Origin: Actinacidiphila epipremni
GTDB lineage: Bacteria; Actinomycetota; Actinomycetes; Streptomycetales; Streptomycetaceae
Assembly: GCF_012034175.1 (NCBI RefSeq)
Contig: NZ_JAATEJ010000010.1
Span: forward strand, 163,974 to 227,973
Length of the DNA: 64,000 nt
Direction of reading: 5' to 3'
A program made the position numbers and the translations under genes. Shown piece after piece: positions 28,178-37,781 of this stretch. The first letter of the stretch is position 1; each line of letters opens with the position of its first letter. Under the pieces are notes generated by a model. The model worked only from the letters and a program-made list of their open reading frames with translations, made no database searches and had not been told where the DNA came from.

Positions 28178-31100
28178 GTGAGACCCGCTCGGACTCGGCG
28201 CGCTGCGGCGGCCTTGCTCGCTACCGCGCTCGGCGCGCTGTCACTGACGGCTTTGGCCGAGCCTGCTCATGCAGCTGGTGCCTCTGCGCCAGCTGCAGTG
28301 GGGCAGGACACGTCCAGAACCCCGGTGAGCGAGGCCGAAGCCTCTGCCCGGGCCACCGCCACAGGCAAGGCCGTCAGCGTCGAGGCGGCCACCACGCCCA
28401 CGGAAGTCGAGTCGGCCAACCCTGACGGCACCTTCACCCTGACCCAGAACGCCGCACCGGTACGCAAGTACGCCGACGGTATGTGGAAGCCGCTGGACGC
28501 CACGCTGGTCCGCCGCGCGGACGGCTCCGTCTCCCCCGCACTGACCACCGGCACGCTGACTCTGCCCGGCAGCGGGTCGAGGACCCTCGCGGTGATGAAA
28601 GACGGCGCACGCACCCTGTCGCTGACGCTTCCTGACGCGATCGGCGTCCTGCCCGCGCCGTCCCTGTCGGGCCCGACCGCCACCTACGCCGATGTCCTGC
28701 CCGGGGTCGACCTCACCGTCACCGCGGACGACCAGGGCGGCTTCTCCGAGACACTGGTCGTCAAGAACGCCTCGGCTGCCGCCGACCCGGCCCTCAGGAA
28801 ACTGACGTTCGCCACCCAGACGAACGGGGTCACCCCGGCCACCGACGCGGCGGGCAACTTCACGGCCACCGACACCCTCGGCCGTACCGTCTTTTCCGCC
28901 CCCGCGCCCATCATGTGGGACTCCGCCACCGCAGACGCCGGCGGCTCCGCGCAAACGCGAGCCGCGATCACGCAGGGCGATACCGAGGAGCCGTCCGGCT
29001 CCGGCGTCCAGGTAGCGTCCACCAGCCTGAGCCCGGGCGCCGGCGCGCATGTCGCACCGGTCAAGGCCGTCTACACCGACAGCGCAGGGCCGGGCACGGC
29101 CTCGGGGACGATGGCGCTGACTCCCGACGCGGCTCTGCTGAGCGGCGGCTCCACGGTCTACCCCGTCTACATCGACCCGTCCTACGCCGCCGGCGGCTCG
29201 GTACAGGGCTGGACCTACACCTCGTCGTACTACCACAGCTCCAGCTTCTGGAAGACCAAGGACTCCGAGGGAGTCAGGGTCGGCTACAACGGCTGGGACT
29301 CGCCGTACTACAAGGCGCATGCCTTCGCGCGGATGAGCGTCGACAGCAGAATCTACGGCGCCACCATCGACCCCACCCGCACGCACTTCTACGCCACGGA
29401 GATCCACTCCGCCTCGTGCACCGCGGAGCCGGTGGAGCTGTGGACGACCGGCGCGATCTCCTCGGCCACCACCTGGGACAACGAACCGGCGTGGAAGACC
29501 AAGGTCGACACCCAGACCGTCGCCCACGGCTGGTCCTCCTCCTGCCCGGCCGCCTCGGTCGGCTGGGACACCCACACCGCCATGCAGGCCATCGCCAACA
29601 GTCCCGCCTCCTCCATCACCCTGGGCCTCAGGGCAGGTGACGACGGTGACAAGGACCAGTGGAAGAAGTTCGACCCTTCCACCATGACGATGACCACCAC
29701 CTACGACCACAAGCCGGCCACGCCCACAGGTCTCACGACTTCCCCGGCACGTGCCTGCACCGGCGGGGTCATGGGCGACGGCGACATCACCCTCTACGCA
29801 GGCGTCAGCGACCCCGAAGGCGGCACCCTCAGCGCGACGTTCAAGGTCACCCGAACGTCCGGCGGTGCAACCGTCACCACCAAGACCGTCAACGCCGTTT
29901 CCGGCACCAAGGCCGCCTACACGCTGACCAAGGCCAACCTCGAAAGCTGGCTCGGCACCACCACGACCACCGGCCTGTCCTGGAACCTGACTGCCAGCGA
30001 CGGCAGCTACACCTCCGCGCCATCCACCACCTGCCAGTTCACCTTCGACCCCACCAGGCCCGGCGCCCCCACCGTCAACGACGCCGTGGGCACCGACTGC
30101 AGCGAGTCGGCGGCGAACTACCAGGTCGGCACCGCAGCCAACTTCACCCTGGTCCCCAACAGCAAGGGGACAACACCCGACCACTACCTCTACCAGCTCA
30201 ACGGCGCCGCGCCCGTCTCCGCCAAGACCCCCGACGTGACGATCAAGCCCACCCGCGGCACGAACATCCTGAACGTCACATCGGTCTCCCCCGGCGGCAA
30301 CATCGGCGACACGGCAACCTGCGTGATCAACGCGTCCGCCGCCGCAACAGCCCCGGACGGTGACCTGACCGGCGACGGCGTTCCCGACCTGACGCTCGTG
30401 GGCGGTCAGGCCCAGCTCCCGCCCGGCCTCTGGCTCGCGCACGGAGCGCCCAACGGCCAGATCGTCACGGCGGCCTCCCAGATCGGCGCCCAGGGCACCG
30501 GCGTCTCCGATCCCGGCTCGACCACCGACTGGGTCGGCACCCAAGCCGTCACCGGCCACTTCGCCACCGGCAACGGTTTCAACGACGTCCTGGACTACAA
30601 CCCGGCCACGGGGGCGGGCTGGGTCCTCTACGGCAACGGCGACGGCTCCGCCCTCTCACCCGCCAGCGGTCATCAGGCCGACATCGACCCCTTGGCCTTC
30701 ACCGACCCCATCACCGGGCTCACCGCCGACGCCGTGGCCAACGGCGGCGGGTTCAACGCGGCCGTCAACGGCGGCGACTTCTCCGGCTACCCGGACCTCC
30801 TGCTGATCATCGACGGAACGCTCTCCTACGAGGCGTCCTTCGCCCAGCCCGGCACCTTCGTCGGTGTCGAGGACGCTCAACCGATCACGGCCTCCAATCC
30901 CGCCGATGGCGGCGACTGGACCGGATGGCAGATCACCACCAGCCTCGTCCACGGACTGCCCGCCCTTTTCGCCCGCAGCGGCACAGGCGGCCCCGTCTAC
31001 TACTACAGCCCGGACGATCTGACGGACCTCGCCCAGGGGAATCCCGCAACGGCGGTCTCGCTGGGCATGAGCACCTCCTCCGCCCTCCTGCAGGCAGCGG

Positions 31101-33067
31101 ACCTCAACCACGACGGAACGCCGGACCTCTGGCAGACGGACGCGGTCGGCAACGTGACCGCCGATCTGCTCGACCTGGGCATCACGCCCCCGAAAATAAC
31201 CACGCAAGCACCTCAGAAGGTCGCGACCGGCACCCACGAGTGGCGACTGGACGACGCCACGGACGGCAACGCCACGAATGCCGCTGACGGGACCGGAACA
31301 CCGGCGCTGCCGCTGACCGCTTCCCCGAACGCCGGTGCCGGTGTCACCTGGGACAGTGGGGACCTCTTCGACCCCGACCTGCAACTGAACGGCACCGCCT
31401 ACCTGCAGACGGCCGGCAAGGCCGTCGATCTCACCGGCAGCCTGACGGTGTCGGTGTGGGCCGAGCCCACCACGCTGGGCGGCGCGGTGTTCTCCCAGAA
31501 CGGAGGCACCTACTCCGGGATCAAGCTCATCCCGACAGCGGCAGGCTGGCAGTTCAGCCTCAACAGTGGTGCGGGCACCGCCGGCACCTACGACACCGTC
31601 ACCGGCGGCGCCGTCCACCTGGGCACGTGGACGCACCTGACCGCCACCTACGACAAGGCCGTCAAGGTCATGAACCTCTACGTCGACGAGGTGTTCGTCG
31701 CCACCGGTGGCCACACCGCCCCGAGCACCGGCGCCGCCGGGAACTTCGTCGTCGGCGCCAACCAGAACAACGGTGCCTCCCCCACGGGTTACTTCAGCGG
31801 TCACCTTTCCGACATACAGACCTGGACGGGCGCCGCCATACCTCCCACCCAGGCGTCCACACCGGCCTCGTACCACCAGGCCATCACCTCGACGCGGATC
31901 CTGGACACCCGCTACGCCAGCGGCCTGGCCAACACCAGCGGCGTCACCGCCGGCACCGCCACCATTGCCGCCGATTCGGTGACGAGCCTGCGCATCGCCG
32001 GAGACACCGTCACTTCCACCGCCGGGACTCCGGTCACCGTCCCGTCCTCGGTCACCGCCGTCGCCATCGACGTCACCGCGGTCAACCAGACCGCCAGCGG
32101 CTACGTCACCGCCTACGCCGACAGTTCCCAGCGCCCCATCACCTCATCGACCAACTTCACAGCGGCCAGCACCACCACCGGCTACCAGATCGTCCCCGTC
32201 GGCGCCGACGGCAAGATCGACCTGTTCACCCACGGCAGTGCAATCGCCCTGGTCGTCGACATGACCGGATACTTCACCACCGACCCCGCCCTGCCCGGCA
32301 ACCAGACCTACACCCCGCTGGCCCCCGCGACCCGCGCCCTGGACACCCGCACCAGCACCGCCAACACCAACCTCACCTCCACCGGCACCGTACCGGGCGA
32401 CTCCACCTTCACCCTCACGATCGCCGGTGTCGACGGTGTCCCGTCCGACGCCGCCGCCGTGGCCATCAACCTCACCACCGCCGACGCCACCGGCAGCGGA
32501 TACCTCCAGGCCTACGCCACCGGGGCCGCACCGGCAGCTGCCACGAGCCTGAGCTACGACACCTCCAGCGCGCTGGCGTCCATGGCAGCCGACACACCCA
32601 TCGGCACGAGCGGCACCATCACCATCAGCAACCACCACAGCGCCACGGCGGTCCTCGTCGACATCGCCGGCTACTACACCGACGCCACCGACGGCCAGAC
32701 CTACCACCCCGTCAACCCCACCCGCCTGGTCGACACCCGCAACGGCACCGGCGGCACCGGGCAGCCCATCCCCGCCTACACCACCTACACCCTGGCCCAA
32801 GCAGACGTGCAGCAGATCACCACAGCCACCACCCCGACCCTCGCCCTCATGCTCACCGAGGCAACAGCCACCGCCGCCGGCCACGCCGACGCATACCCCG
32901 CCGGCACCGCCGCCAACAACACGTCCAACCTCGACTGGGCCGCCGGCGCCATCAACGCCAACCTCGCCCTCACACCGACCAGTGCCGGCAGCGAAATCAG
33001 CGTCGACAACCACAGCAACGGCACCCTGGACCTCGTCATCGACTGCAGCGGCTACTTCTCCCGCTGA
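28178..33067 (+). CDS. Giant secreted LamG/repeat protein divergent from the RHS toxin
   Basis: 1629 residues from a GTG with GGGGAGAG upstream; a longer frame from 28118 lacks a ribosome-binding site. Signal peptide 1-35 (LGALSLTALAEPAHA). N-terminal region resembles the leading part of Streptomyces RHS-type proteins (YADGMWKPLDATL, TATYADVLPGVDL). DNRLRE-like and beta-sandwich modules follow, then FG-GAP-like repeats (DLTGDGVPDLTL near 730; LNHDGTPDLW near 985). A LamG-like domain spans about 1008-1225. Three copies of an approximately 130-residue module follow, each opening with a variant of STRILDTR or PTRLVDTR and ending VDMTGYFT, VDIAGYYT or IDCSGYFS. No enzyme motif is visible. Probably a cell-surface or adhesion protein; a partnership with the toxin is inference from the shared promoter region. 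Confidence 0.85.
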   Translation: MRPARTRRAAAALLATALGALSLTALAEPAHAAGASAPAAVGQDTSRTPVSEAEASARATATGKAVSVEAATTPTEVESANPDGTFTLTQNAAPVRKYADGMWKPLDATLVRRADGSVSPALTTGTLTLPGSGSRTLAVMKDGARTLSLTLPDAIGVLPAPSLSGPTATYADVLPGVDLTVTADDQGGFSETLVVKNASAAADPALRKLTFATQTNGVTPATDAAGNFTATDTLGRTVFSAPAPIMWDSATADAGGSAQTRAAITQGDTEEPSGSGVQVASTSLSPGAGAHVAPVKAVYTDSAGPGTASGTMALTPDAALLSGGSTVYPVYIDPSYAAGGSVQGWTYTSSYYHSSSFWKTKDSEGVRVGYNGWDSPYYKAHAFARMSVDSRIYGATIDPTRTHFYATEIHSASCTAEPVELWTTGAISSATTWDNEPAWKTKVDTQTVAHGWSSSCPAASVGWDTHTAMQAIANSPASSITLGLRAGDDGDKDQWKKFDPSTMTMTTTYDHKPATPTGLTTSPARACTGGVMGDGDITLYAGVSDPEGGTLSATFKVTRTSGGATVTTKTVNAVSGTKAAYTLTKANLESWLGTTTTTGLSWNLTASDGSYTSAPSTTCQFTFDPTRPGAPTVNDAVGTDCSESAANYQVGTAANFTLVPNSKGTTPDHYLYQLNGAAPVSAKTPDVTIKPTRGTNILNVTSVSPGGNIGDTATCVINASAAATAPDGDLTGDGVPDLTLVGGQAQLPPGLWLAHGAPNGQIVTAASQIGAQGTGVSDPGSTTDWVGTQAVTGHFATGNGFNDVLDYNPATGAGWVLYGNGDGSALSPASGHQADIDPLAFTDPITGLTADAVANGGGFNAAVNGGDFSGYPDLLLIIDGTLSYEASFAQPGTFVGVEDAQPITASNPADGGDWTGWQITTSLVHGLPALFARSGTGGPVYYYSPDDLTDLAQGNPATAVSLGMSTSSALLQAADLNHDGTPDLWQTDAVGNVTADLLDLGITPPKITTQAPQKVATGTHEWRLDDATDGNATNAADGTGTPALPLTASPNAGAGVTWDSGDLFDPDLQLNGTAYLQTAGKAVDLTGSLTVSVWAEPTTLGGAVFSQNGGTYSGIKLIPTAAGWQFSLNSGAGTAGTYDTVTGGAVHLGTWTHLTATYDKAVKVMNLYVDEVFVATGGHTAPSTGAAGNFVVGANQNNGASPTGYFSGHLSDIQTWTGAAIPPTQASTPASYHQAITSTRILDTRYASGLANTSGVTAGTATIAADSVTSLRIAGDTVTSTAGTPVTVPSSVTAVAIDVTAVNQTASGYVTAYADSSQRPITSSTNFTAASTTTGYQIVPVGADGKIDLFTHGSAIALVVDMTGYFTTDPALPGNQTYTPLAPATRALDTRTSTANTNLTSTGTVPGDSTFTLTIAGVDGVPSDAAAVAINLTTADATGSGYLQAYATGAAPAAATSLSYDTSSALASMAADTPIGTSGTITISNHHSATAVLVDIAGYYTDATDGQTYHPVNPTRLVDTRNGTGGTGQPIPAYTTYTLAQADVQQITTATTPTLALMLTEATATAAGHADAYPAGTAANNTSNLDWAAGAINANLALTPTSAGSEISVDNHSNGTLDLVIDCSGYFSR

Positions 33068-33099
33068 CCGGCGGCACCCTCAGACCCTCAGGGCGCAAG

Positions 33100-33137
33100 G
33101 GGAGGCCGGGCGGCGAGCCCGGCCTCCCGGTTTCTTG
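33100..33137 (+). terminator. Rho-independent terminator
   Basis: A 12-bp perfect stem (33100-33111 with 33117-33128), 5-base loop and TTTCTT tail lie 32 bases after the giant gene. Confidence 0.85.
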
Positions 33138-33150
33138 CCGGCGGGCTGCG

Positions 33151-33156
33151 TAGGGT
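33151..33156 (+). promoter_or_regulatory. -10 element of a leaderless GNAT transcript
   Basis: TAGGGT ends 7 bases before the ATG and no ribosome-binding site is present. This is the spacing expected for a leaderless mRNA. Confidence 0.6.
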
Positions 33157-33163
33157 CTTGCGT

Positions 33164-33727
33164 ATGACGATCGAGGTGCGCAAGTCCCGGGGTGGAGACC
33201 GTGCGGCGATTCTGGGGCTGATGGATGCCGCGCGGGGGGAGGGGCTCAGTGCGGAGGAGCGGGGGCGGCGGGGGTTTGTGCAGGGGCGGATGACCGGGGA
33301 GGTGCTGGAGCGGTTCGAGCAAGGGCCGGGGGTGTTCGTGGCCGTGGACGGTGGGGAGCTCGCCGGGTTCGCAGGGACGAGCGAGCCGGGGGTGCTGCCG
33401 CCGGGGCATCCGGCGACGGTGGCCGTCGAGGTGGTCAAGGAGGCCGCGGGTAGGCGGGAGTTGGGGCGGCTCTTCCATTACGGGCCCGCCGTCGTCGATG
33501 AGCGGTTCCAGGGGCGCGGGGTGCTCACGCGGCTGCTCACCGCGCTGTGCCGCGCCCTCCGGGGCGACTACGACCTCGGCGTCGCGTTCGTCGAGACCGC
33601 CAATACGCGCTCGCTGGCGGTGCACCGGCACTACGGGATGACCGAGGCCGCCGGCTTCGAGGTGGACGGGCGCGAGTACGTCGCCTTCACCTTCGCGCCG
33701 GCCGACTTCGTACCCGAAGAGGGTTGA
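33164..33727 (+). CDS. GNAT family N-acetyltransferase
   Basis: 187 residues. The acetyl-CoA binding motif A is VVDERFQGRGVLTRLL (R/Q-x-x-G-x-G/A form), followed by the second motif ANTRSLAVHRHYGM typical of GNAT strands 5-6. The acceptor is unknown. The ATG at 33164 is chosen over an in-frame TTG at 33158 because a -10 box sits 7 bases upstream (leaderless). It is convergent with the next pair of genes, 13 bases away. Confidence 0.87.
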   Translation: MTIEVRKSRGGDRAAILGLMDAARGEGLSAEERGRRGFVQGRMTGEVLERFEQGPGVFVAVDGGELAGFAGTSEPGVLPPGHPATVAVEVVKEAAGRRELGRLFHYGPAVVDERFQGRGVLTRLLTALCRALRGDYDLGVAFVETANTRSLAVHRHYGMTEAAGFEVDGREYVAFTFAPADFVPEEG

Positions 33728-33740
33728 CGTGGCGGTGCGT

Positions 33741-34193
33741 TCAGCCGGCCTTGGGGCGGCGGTGCCGGCCGGCCGAGGGCGCCGGGTCGGACTCCGGGGG
33801 CTCCGGAGAGGCGGGGCCGCGGTGGCGGCCGGCGGGCGGCTCGGCGTTGCGGTCGGCGGTGGTGGACGCGCTGGCGTCGGACAACTTCGTACTCCCCGTG
33901 GTGTGGCGACGGCGCCGGAAGCGGGCGAGCAGCGACCACGCGTGCTCACGTTGCGTCCCCCGGTGCGCAACGGCGAGTGGTGATTCTAACCACGTCCGTT
34001 CCGCGCCCCGCACCGGGGTCCACCCGTTCGGCGACCGCACCGGCGCGGCCTCGGGACCTGCCGTGACGGGCCGGGGTTCGCCCGCCGCGCCCACTCCCGT
34101 GCCCGCGCCCCACTGCACCCGGCGTACCGCCTCCGGCGGGTGCGGCGCCCAGCGCGCCGGGTCGGCCGCCGGCGCCACCAGGGCGCGGCTCAT
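33741..34193 (-). CDS. Small hypothetical protein coupled to the upstream gene
   Basis: 150 residues, Arg/Pro/Ala-rich and mostly predicted to be disordered; no domain is recognised. The best support for a real gene is the ATGA overlap of its start (34193) with the stop of the propeller-like gene (34190), which implies translational coupling. It could be a basic partner or a DNA/RNA-associating tail protein, but nothing in the sequence shows that. Confidence 0.5.
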   Translation of the reverse strand: MSRALVAPAADPARWAPHPPEAVRRVQWGAGTGVGAAGEPRPVTAGPEAAPVRSPNGWTPVRGAERTWLESPLAVAHRGTQREHAWSLLARFRRRRHTTGSTKLSDASASTTADRNAEPPAGRHRGPASPEPPESDPAPSAGRHRRPKAG

Positions 34194-35782
34194 ATCGCGG
34201 GCGCCGCGGCCAGGGGCGCTTGCTGGAGCGGCAGTACGGTCAGCGCCCGCCGCACCGCCCGCCCCGCGGGCAGCGCCGCCCGCACCCGCTCCCCGGCGGC
34301 GGCGCCCGGACGGCTCACCATCCGGTCACCGGCGCCCGGGGCGTAGAAACCCGCCCCCGCACTGGCCGCGTACGGGCCTGTACCGGCGCCCGGGGGGTAC
34401 GAGCTCGTACCAGCGCCGGGAGCGTAAGAACCCGCGCCGTACGACCCGGCCGACGACCACGCCGGCGCACCGGCCGAGCGCATCGGTGTGCGTTCCGGCC
34501 ACGTCGCCGGCGGCTCGTACGCGGCCAGCCCGCACGTGAAGTCGCCCTCGGCGCGGGCCGGTTGACCGGCGGAGCCACTTGCGTACGGCAGCCGCAGCTC
34601 ATCCCCCGGCAGCCACATGCCCGCCGCCCCCAGCCAGCCCAACGGCGAGGCCCGCCAGTGCAGTCGGCGGTCGCCGGGGCGCCACAGGGCCAATGACTCG
34701 GCGCCGCCCGGCACTTCGGCGCGGAAGGCGATGACGGACGCCTCGGGCGTGAGGATCTGGCCGGGCTGCGCGGCCACCGGGGTGAGTTGGACGCCGGGCA
34801 CGCGCAGCGCGTCGGGGAAGCGGACGGGGCGGTGGCTGCCGAGCACGCCCCAGCCGAGCCGGGACTCGCCCGGCGCGTCACTGCGCAGCAGGAGCAGGCC
34901 GCTGTCGGGTTCGGCGAGCAGCAGCCGGTCGTCGCTCTCGTCGGTGATCTGGAGCAGCGGGCTGGTGCGGCCGGTGTGCAGGTCGGCGGCGACCGCCTTC
35001 GTACGCCCGGCCAGTTCGCGGTCGAGGGCGAGCAGCCGCCCGGACCGGTCGAGCCAGACGCCGCCCGTGCAGCGGCCCGGCACCGTCATGACCAGCTCCG
35101 GCGCCGCCGCTCCGTGCACGCGCCAGATGTCCGTACGGCACGCCTGCGCCTCGTACGCGAGGGCGTACGCGACCGGCGCGGCGGTCGGGGCCGGCGGCAG
35201 CAGCCGTACGTCGTCGCCGGTCAGCGAGCCGACGGGCAGCTCGCCGGTGTCCGGGCCGGAGGGGTAGAGGAGCGCGAGGTCGTAGCGGTCGGCGACCCGG
35301 CGCCGGATGAGGACCCGGCCGTCGGCCAGCGGCAGCACCTGCGTACCGGGCTCCTCGGGCTGCGGCCCGGGCAGCGGTACGGCGTAGGGCTCGGGCCCGG
35401 AGAGCGTCCAGCGCTCGGCGAGCAGCCCCCTGGCGGTACCCGACCCGGCCTCCGGGGAGCCGCCCGGGACGCCGTCCGGGACGCCCTCCGTCACGCCACC
35501 CGTACGGCCGGCCGTCACGCCACCCGAGCCGCCTGTCGGCGAGCCGCCGCCCGAGCCACCCGCGCCGCCCGCCGGCGAGCCGCCCGGGGAGCCCGTCACC
35601 CCGCCCCCGTCCCCGACGATCTCCGCGAGGCACGCCGCATACGCCCCGTCCGCCGTGATCGTGAAGCCCGTCCGGCGCACGACCGTGCGCGGTACGCCTC
35701 CCGCGGCCCCGAGCACACCCCCCGCACCCCTCGCGCCGGCCACACCCACCGCGTTGACGGCGCTCACTGCACTGACGGTCAT
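34190..35782 (-). CDS. Hypothetical beta-propeller-like protein with Gly-rich linker
   Basis: 530 residues from an ATG preceded by GGAGGCGGAGGAGG. There is no signal peptide. Residues about 60-105 are a Gly/Ser/Thr-rich low-complexity linker. The centre (about 115-430) has repeating strand pairs such as LPLADGRVLIRR, GVWLDRSGRLLALDRE and LLLAEPDSGLLLLRSD that suggest a cytoplasmic propeller. The tail has about six Tyr-Gly-Ala-Pro repeats (SYAPGAG-like). Function unknown. It is transcribed divergently from the Nif3 gene and coupled to the small gene downstream. Confidence 0.75.
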   Translation of the reverse strand: MTVSAVSAVNAVGVAGARGAGGVLGAAGGVPRTVVRRTGFTITADGAYAACLAEIVGDGGGVTGSPGGSPAGGAGGSGGGSPTGGSGGVTAGRTGGVTEGVPDGVPGGSPEAGSGTARGLLAERWTLSGPEPYAVPLPGPQPEEPGTQVLPLADGRVLIRRRVADRYDLALLYPSGPDTGELPVGSLTGDDVRLLPPAPTAAPVAYALAYEAQACRTDIWRVHGAAAPELVMTVPGRCTGGVWLDRSGRLLALDRELAGRTKAVAADLHTGRTSPLLQITDESDDRLLLAEPDSGLLLLRSDAPGESRLGWGVLGSHRPVRFPDALRVPGVQLTPVAAQPGQILTPEASVIAFRAEVPGGAESLALWRPGDRRLHWRASPLGWLGAAGMWLPGDELRLPYASGSAGQPARAEGDFTCGLAAYEPPATWPERTPMRSAGAPAWSSAGSYGAGSYAPGAGTSSYPPGAGTGPYAASAGAGFYAPGAGDRMVSRPGAAAGERVRAALPAGRAVRRALTVLPLQQAPLAAAPAI

Positions 35783-36169
35783 ACGAATCGACCTCCTCCG
35801 CCTCCGACCGTAGGTTTCGTACTTCCGGACGATCAACGCGAGAGGGTGCAGTTCACACGTAAGGGTGTCGCTTTCCGCGATTCCCCCGCGCGGCGCGGGC
35901 CGGTTGTGCTCGCCGGCAGGGGGCGGGGCCGAGCGTTCCTGTCCGTGGGGCCGGGCTCGCCCAAGGATCTCGTCCGGGCTCAACGACGCCCGGCCGCCTC
36001 CCGCGCCCCCGGTCCCGGCTGAGCTCGTGCCCCGACCCGACCGGGGCCGCCCCCACGGGACAGCGCGGGACCGTGCGGACCCCGAGTGGAACCCGTGCGG
36101 ACCCCGGGCGGACCCCGGGCGGACCCGGGCGGGACGGTGCGGCGCCCGCGGCGGGTAATCTTCGTAGAC
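35783..36169. other. Divergent intergenic region with GC-rich 11-bp repeats
   Basis: 387 bases. It contains promoters for the leftward propeller gene and the rightward Nif3 gene. Near 36096-36133 there are about three tandem copies of a unit close to GCGGACCCCGG. No small gene was recognised. Confidence 0.5.
36156..36161 (+). promoter_or_regulatory. -10 element of a leaderless Nif3 transcript
   Basis: TAATCT ends 8 bases before the GTG at 36170, with no Shine-Dalgarno sequence between. Confidence 0.6.
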
Positions 36170-37042
36170 GTGCCACGTCTATCCGACCTCATCGACGCCC
36201 TCGACGCCCTGTGGCCCCCCGCCCTGGCCGAGAGCTGGGACGCCGTGGGGCTGGTGTGCGGCGACCCGGCGGCCGAGGTCTCCCGGGTCGTCTTCGCCGT
36301 GGACCCGGTGCAGGAGGTCGTGGACGAGGCGGTCGCCGCCGGCGCCGGGCTCCTCGTCACGCACCACCCGCTGTATCTGCGCGGTACGACCACGGTCGCG
36401 CCGGTCGGCCCGGCCGGCTTCAAGGGCCGGGTCGTGCACGACCTGATCCGGGGCGGCGTCGCCCTCTACGTGGCCCACACCAACGCCGACCGCGCCGACC
36501 CCGGCGTCTCCGACGCGCTCGCCGCGGCGGTGGGGCTGCGGGTCACCGGGCCGCTCGTGCCGGACCCGGCCGACCCCGCGGGGCGCCGCGGGCTCGGCAG
36601 GATCGGCGTGCTGGAGGAGCCGCTGAGCCTCGCCGAGTTCGCCGGGCAGGCCGCGCGCGGGCTGCCCGCGACCGCGACCGGCCTGCGGGTGGCCGGCGAC
36701 CCGGCCGCCCCGATCCGCCGCGTCGCGGTGTGCGGCGGCTCGGGCGACAGCCTCTTCGCGCAGGTCAGGGCGGCGGGCGTGGACGCGTACCTGACCGCCG
36801 ACCTGCGCCACCACCCCGCCTCCGAGGCCCGCGAGGCCGGCCCGCCGGCGCTGATCGATGCCGCGCACTGGGCCACCGAGTGGCCGTGGTGCCCGCAGGC
36901 CGCCCGCGAGGTGGACGCGCTCGCCGAGCGGTACGGCTGGGCGCTGAGCACCCAGGTCTCGTACGCCGTCACCGACCCGTGGACGGCGCACGCACCCTCC
37001 GCTTCTCCCGTCCCTTCCAGCAGCCCAGGAGCCCCCCGCTGA
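36170..37042 (+). CDS. Nif3-like dinuclear metal centre protein
   Basis: 290 residues, NIF3/YbgI family. The metal-binding motifs are present: LLVTHHPLYLRG, YVAHTNADRADPGVSDALA, and a C-terminal DAAHWATEW with the last His/Glu ligands. The molecular function of the family is unsettled; hydrolase or GTP cyclohydrolase-related roles have been proposed. The GTG at 36170 is preferred because a -10 box lies 8 bases upstream; an ATG at 36086 would add an unconserved tail. Its stop overlaps the CTG start of the next gene. Confidence 0.9.
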   Translation: MPRLSDLIDALDALWPPALAESWDAVGLVCGDPAAEVSRVVFAVDPVQEVVDEAVAAGAGLLVTHHPLYLRGTTTVAPVGPAGFKGRVVHDLIRGGVALYVAHTNADRADPGVSDALAAAVGLRVTGPLVPDPADPAGRRGLGRIGVLEEPLSLAEFAGQAARGLPATATGLRVAGDPAAPIRRVAVCGGSGDSLFAQVRAAGVDAYLTADLRHHPASEAREAGPPALIDAAHWATEWPWCPQAAREVDALAERYGWALSTQVSYAVTDPWTAHAPSASPVPSSSPGAPR

Positions 37043-37779
37043 ACGCCGAGCCCGCCGACCAGATCCGCCTCCTCGAAGTCCAGGCCCTCGACGCGCGCAT
37101 CGCGCAGCTGGACCACAAGCGCAGGAACCTTCCCGAGCACGCCGAGCTCGAACAGCTCGGCGCCGACCTCACGCAGCTGCGCGACCTGCTGGTCGCCGCG
37201 CAGACCGAGGAGAGCGACACCGCCCGCGAGCAGACCAAGGCCGAGCAGGACGTCGACCAGGTGCGGCAGCGCGCCACCCGCGACCAGCAGCGGCTGGACT
37301 CCGGGGCGCTCGGCGCGAAGGACCTGGAGAACGTGCAGCGCGAACTGGCCTCGCTGGCCAAGCGGCAGTCCGACCTGGAGGACGTCGTCCTCGACGTCAT
37401 GGAGCGCCGCGAGACCGCGCAGGCCCGGGCCGCCGAACTCGCCGAGCGGGTCGCGACGGTGAGCGCCGCCGTGCAGGCGGCCGAGGCCCGCAAGACCGAG
37501 GCGCTGGCCGGCATCGACGCGGAGGGCTTCGAAGTCGCCCAGCAGCGCGAGCGGTTGGCGGCGGACGTGCCCGAGGACCTGATCAAGCTCTACGACAAGC
37601 TGCGCGCCCAGCAGGGCGGCGTCGGCGCGGCCCGCCTCTACCAGAAGCGCTGCGAGGGCTGCCGGTTGGAGCTCAACATCACCGAGCTGAACGAACTGCG
37701 GGCGGCGCCGGCCAACCAGGTCGTGCGGTGCGAGAACTGCCGCCGCATCCTGGTCCGGACGGCGGACTCGGGCCTCTGA
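37039..37779 (+). CDS. Zinc-ribbon coiled-coil protein with a CTG start
   Basis: 246 residues. A long coiled coil (5-180; QIRLLEVQALDARIAQLDHKR onward) ends in a four-cysteine zinc ribbon, CEGC ... CENC (about 205-233). The family is conserved beside Nif3 in actinobacteria and may bind nucleic acid or act as a tether, but its role is unproven. No ATG, GTG or TTG fits the conserved N-terminus (NAEPADQIRLL). A CTG at 37039 does, overlapping the Nif3 TGA (CTGA) with AGGAG 8 bases upstream. This gene is therefore likely to start at a rare CTG. Confidence 0.87.
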   Translation: MNAEPADQIRLLEVQALDARIAQLDHKRRNLPEHAELEQLGADLTQLRDLLVAAQTEESDTAREQTKAEQDVDQVRQRATRDQQRLDSGALGAKDLENVQRELASLAKRQSDLEDVVLDVMERRETAQARAAELAERVATVSAAVQAAEARKTEALAGIDAEGFEVAQQRERLAADVPEDLIKLYDKLRAQQGGVGAARLYQKRCEGCRLELNITELNELRAAPANQVVRCENCRRILVRTADSGL

Positions 37780-37781
37780 GC

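Noticed and set aside
33547..34539. Plus-strand frame of 330 codons
   Set aside because: It crosses the ends of convergent genes and is an Arg/Pro-rich shadow.
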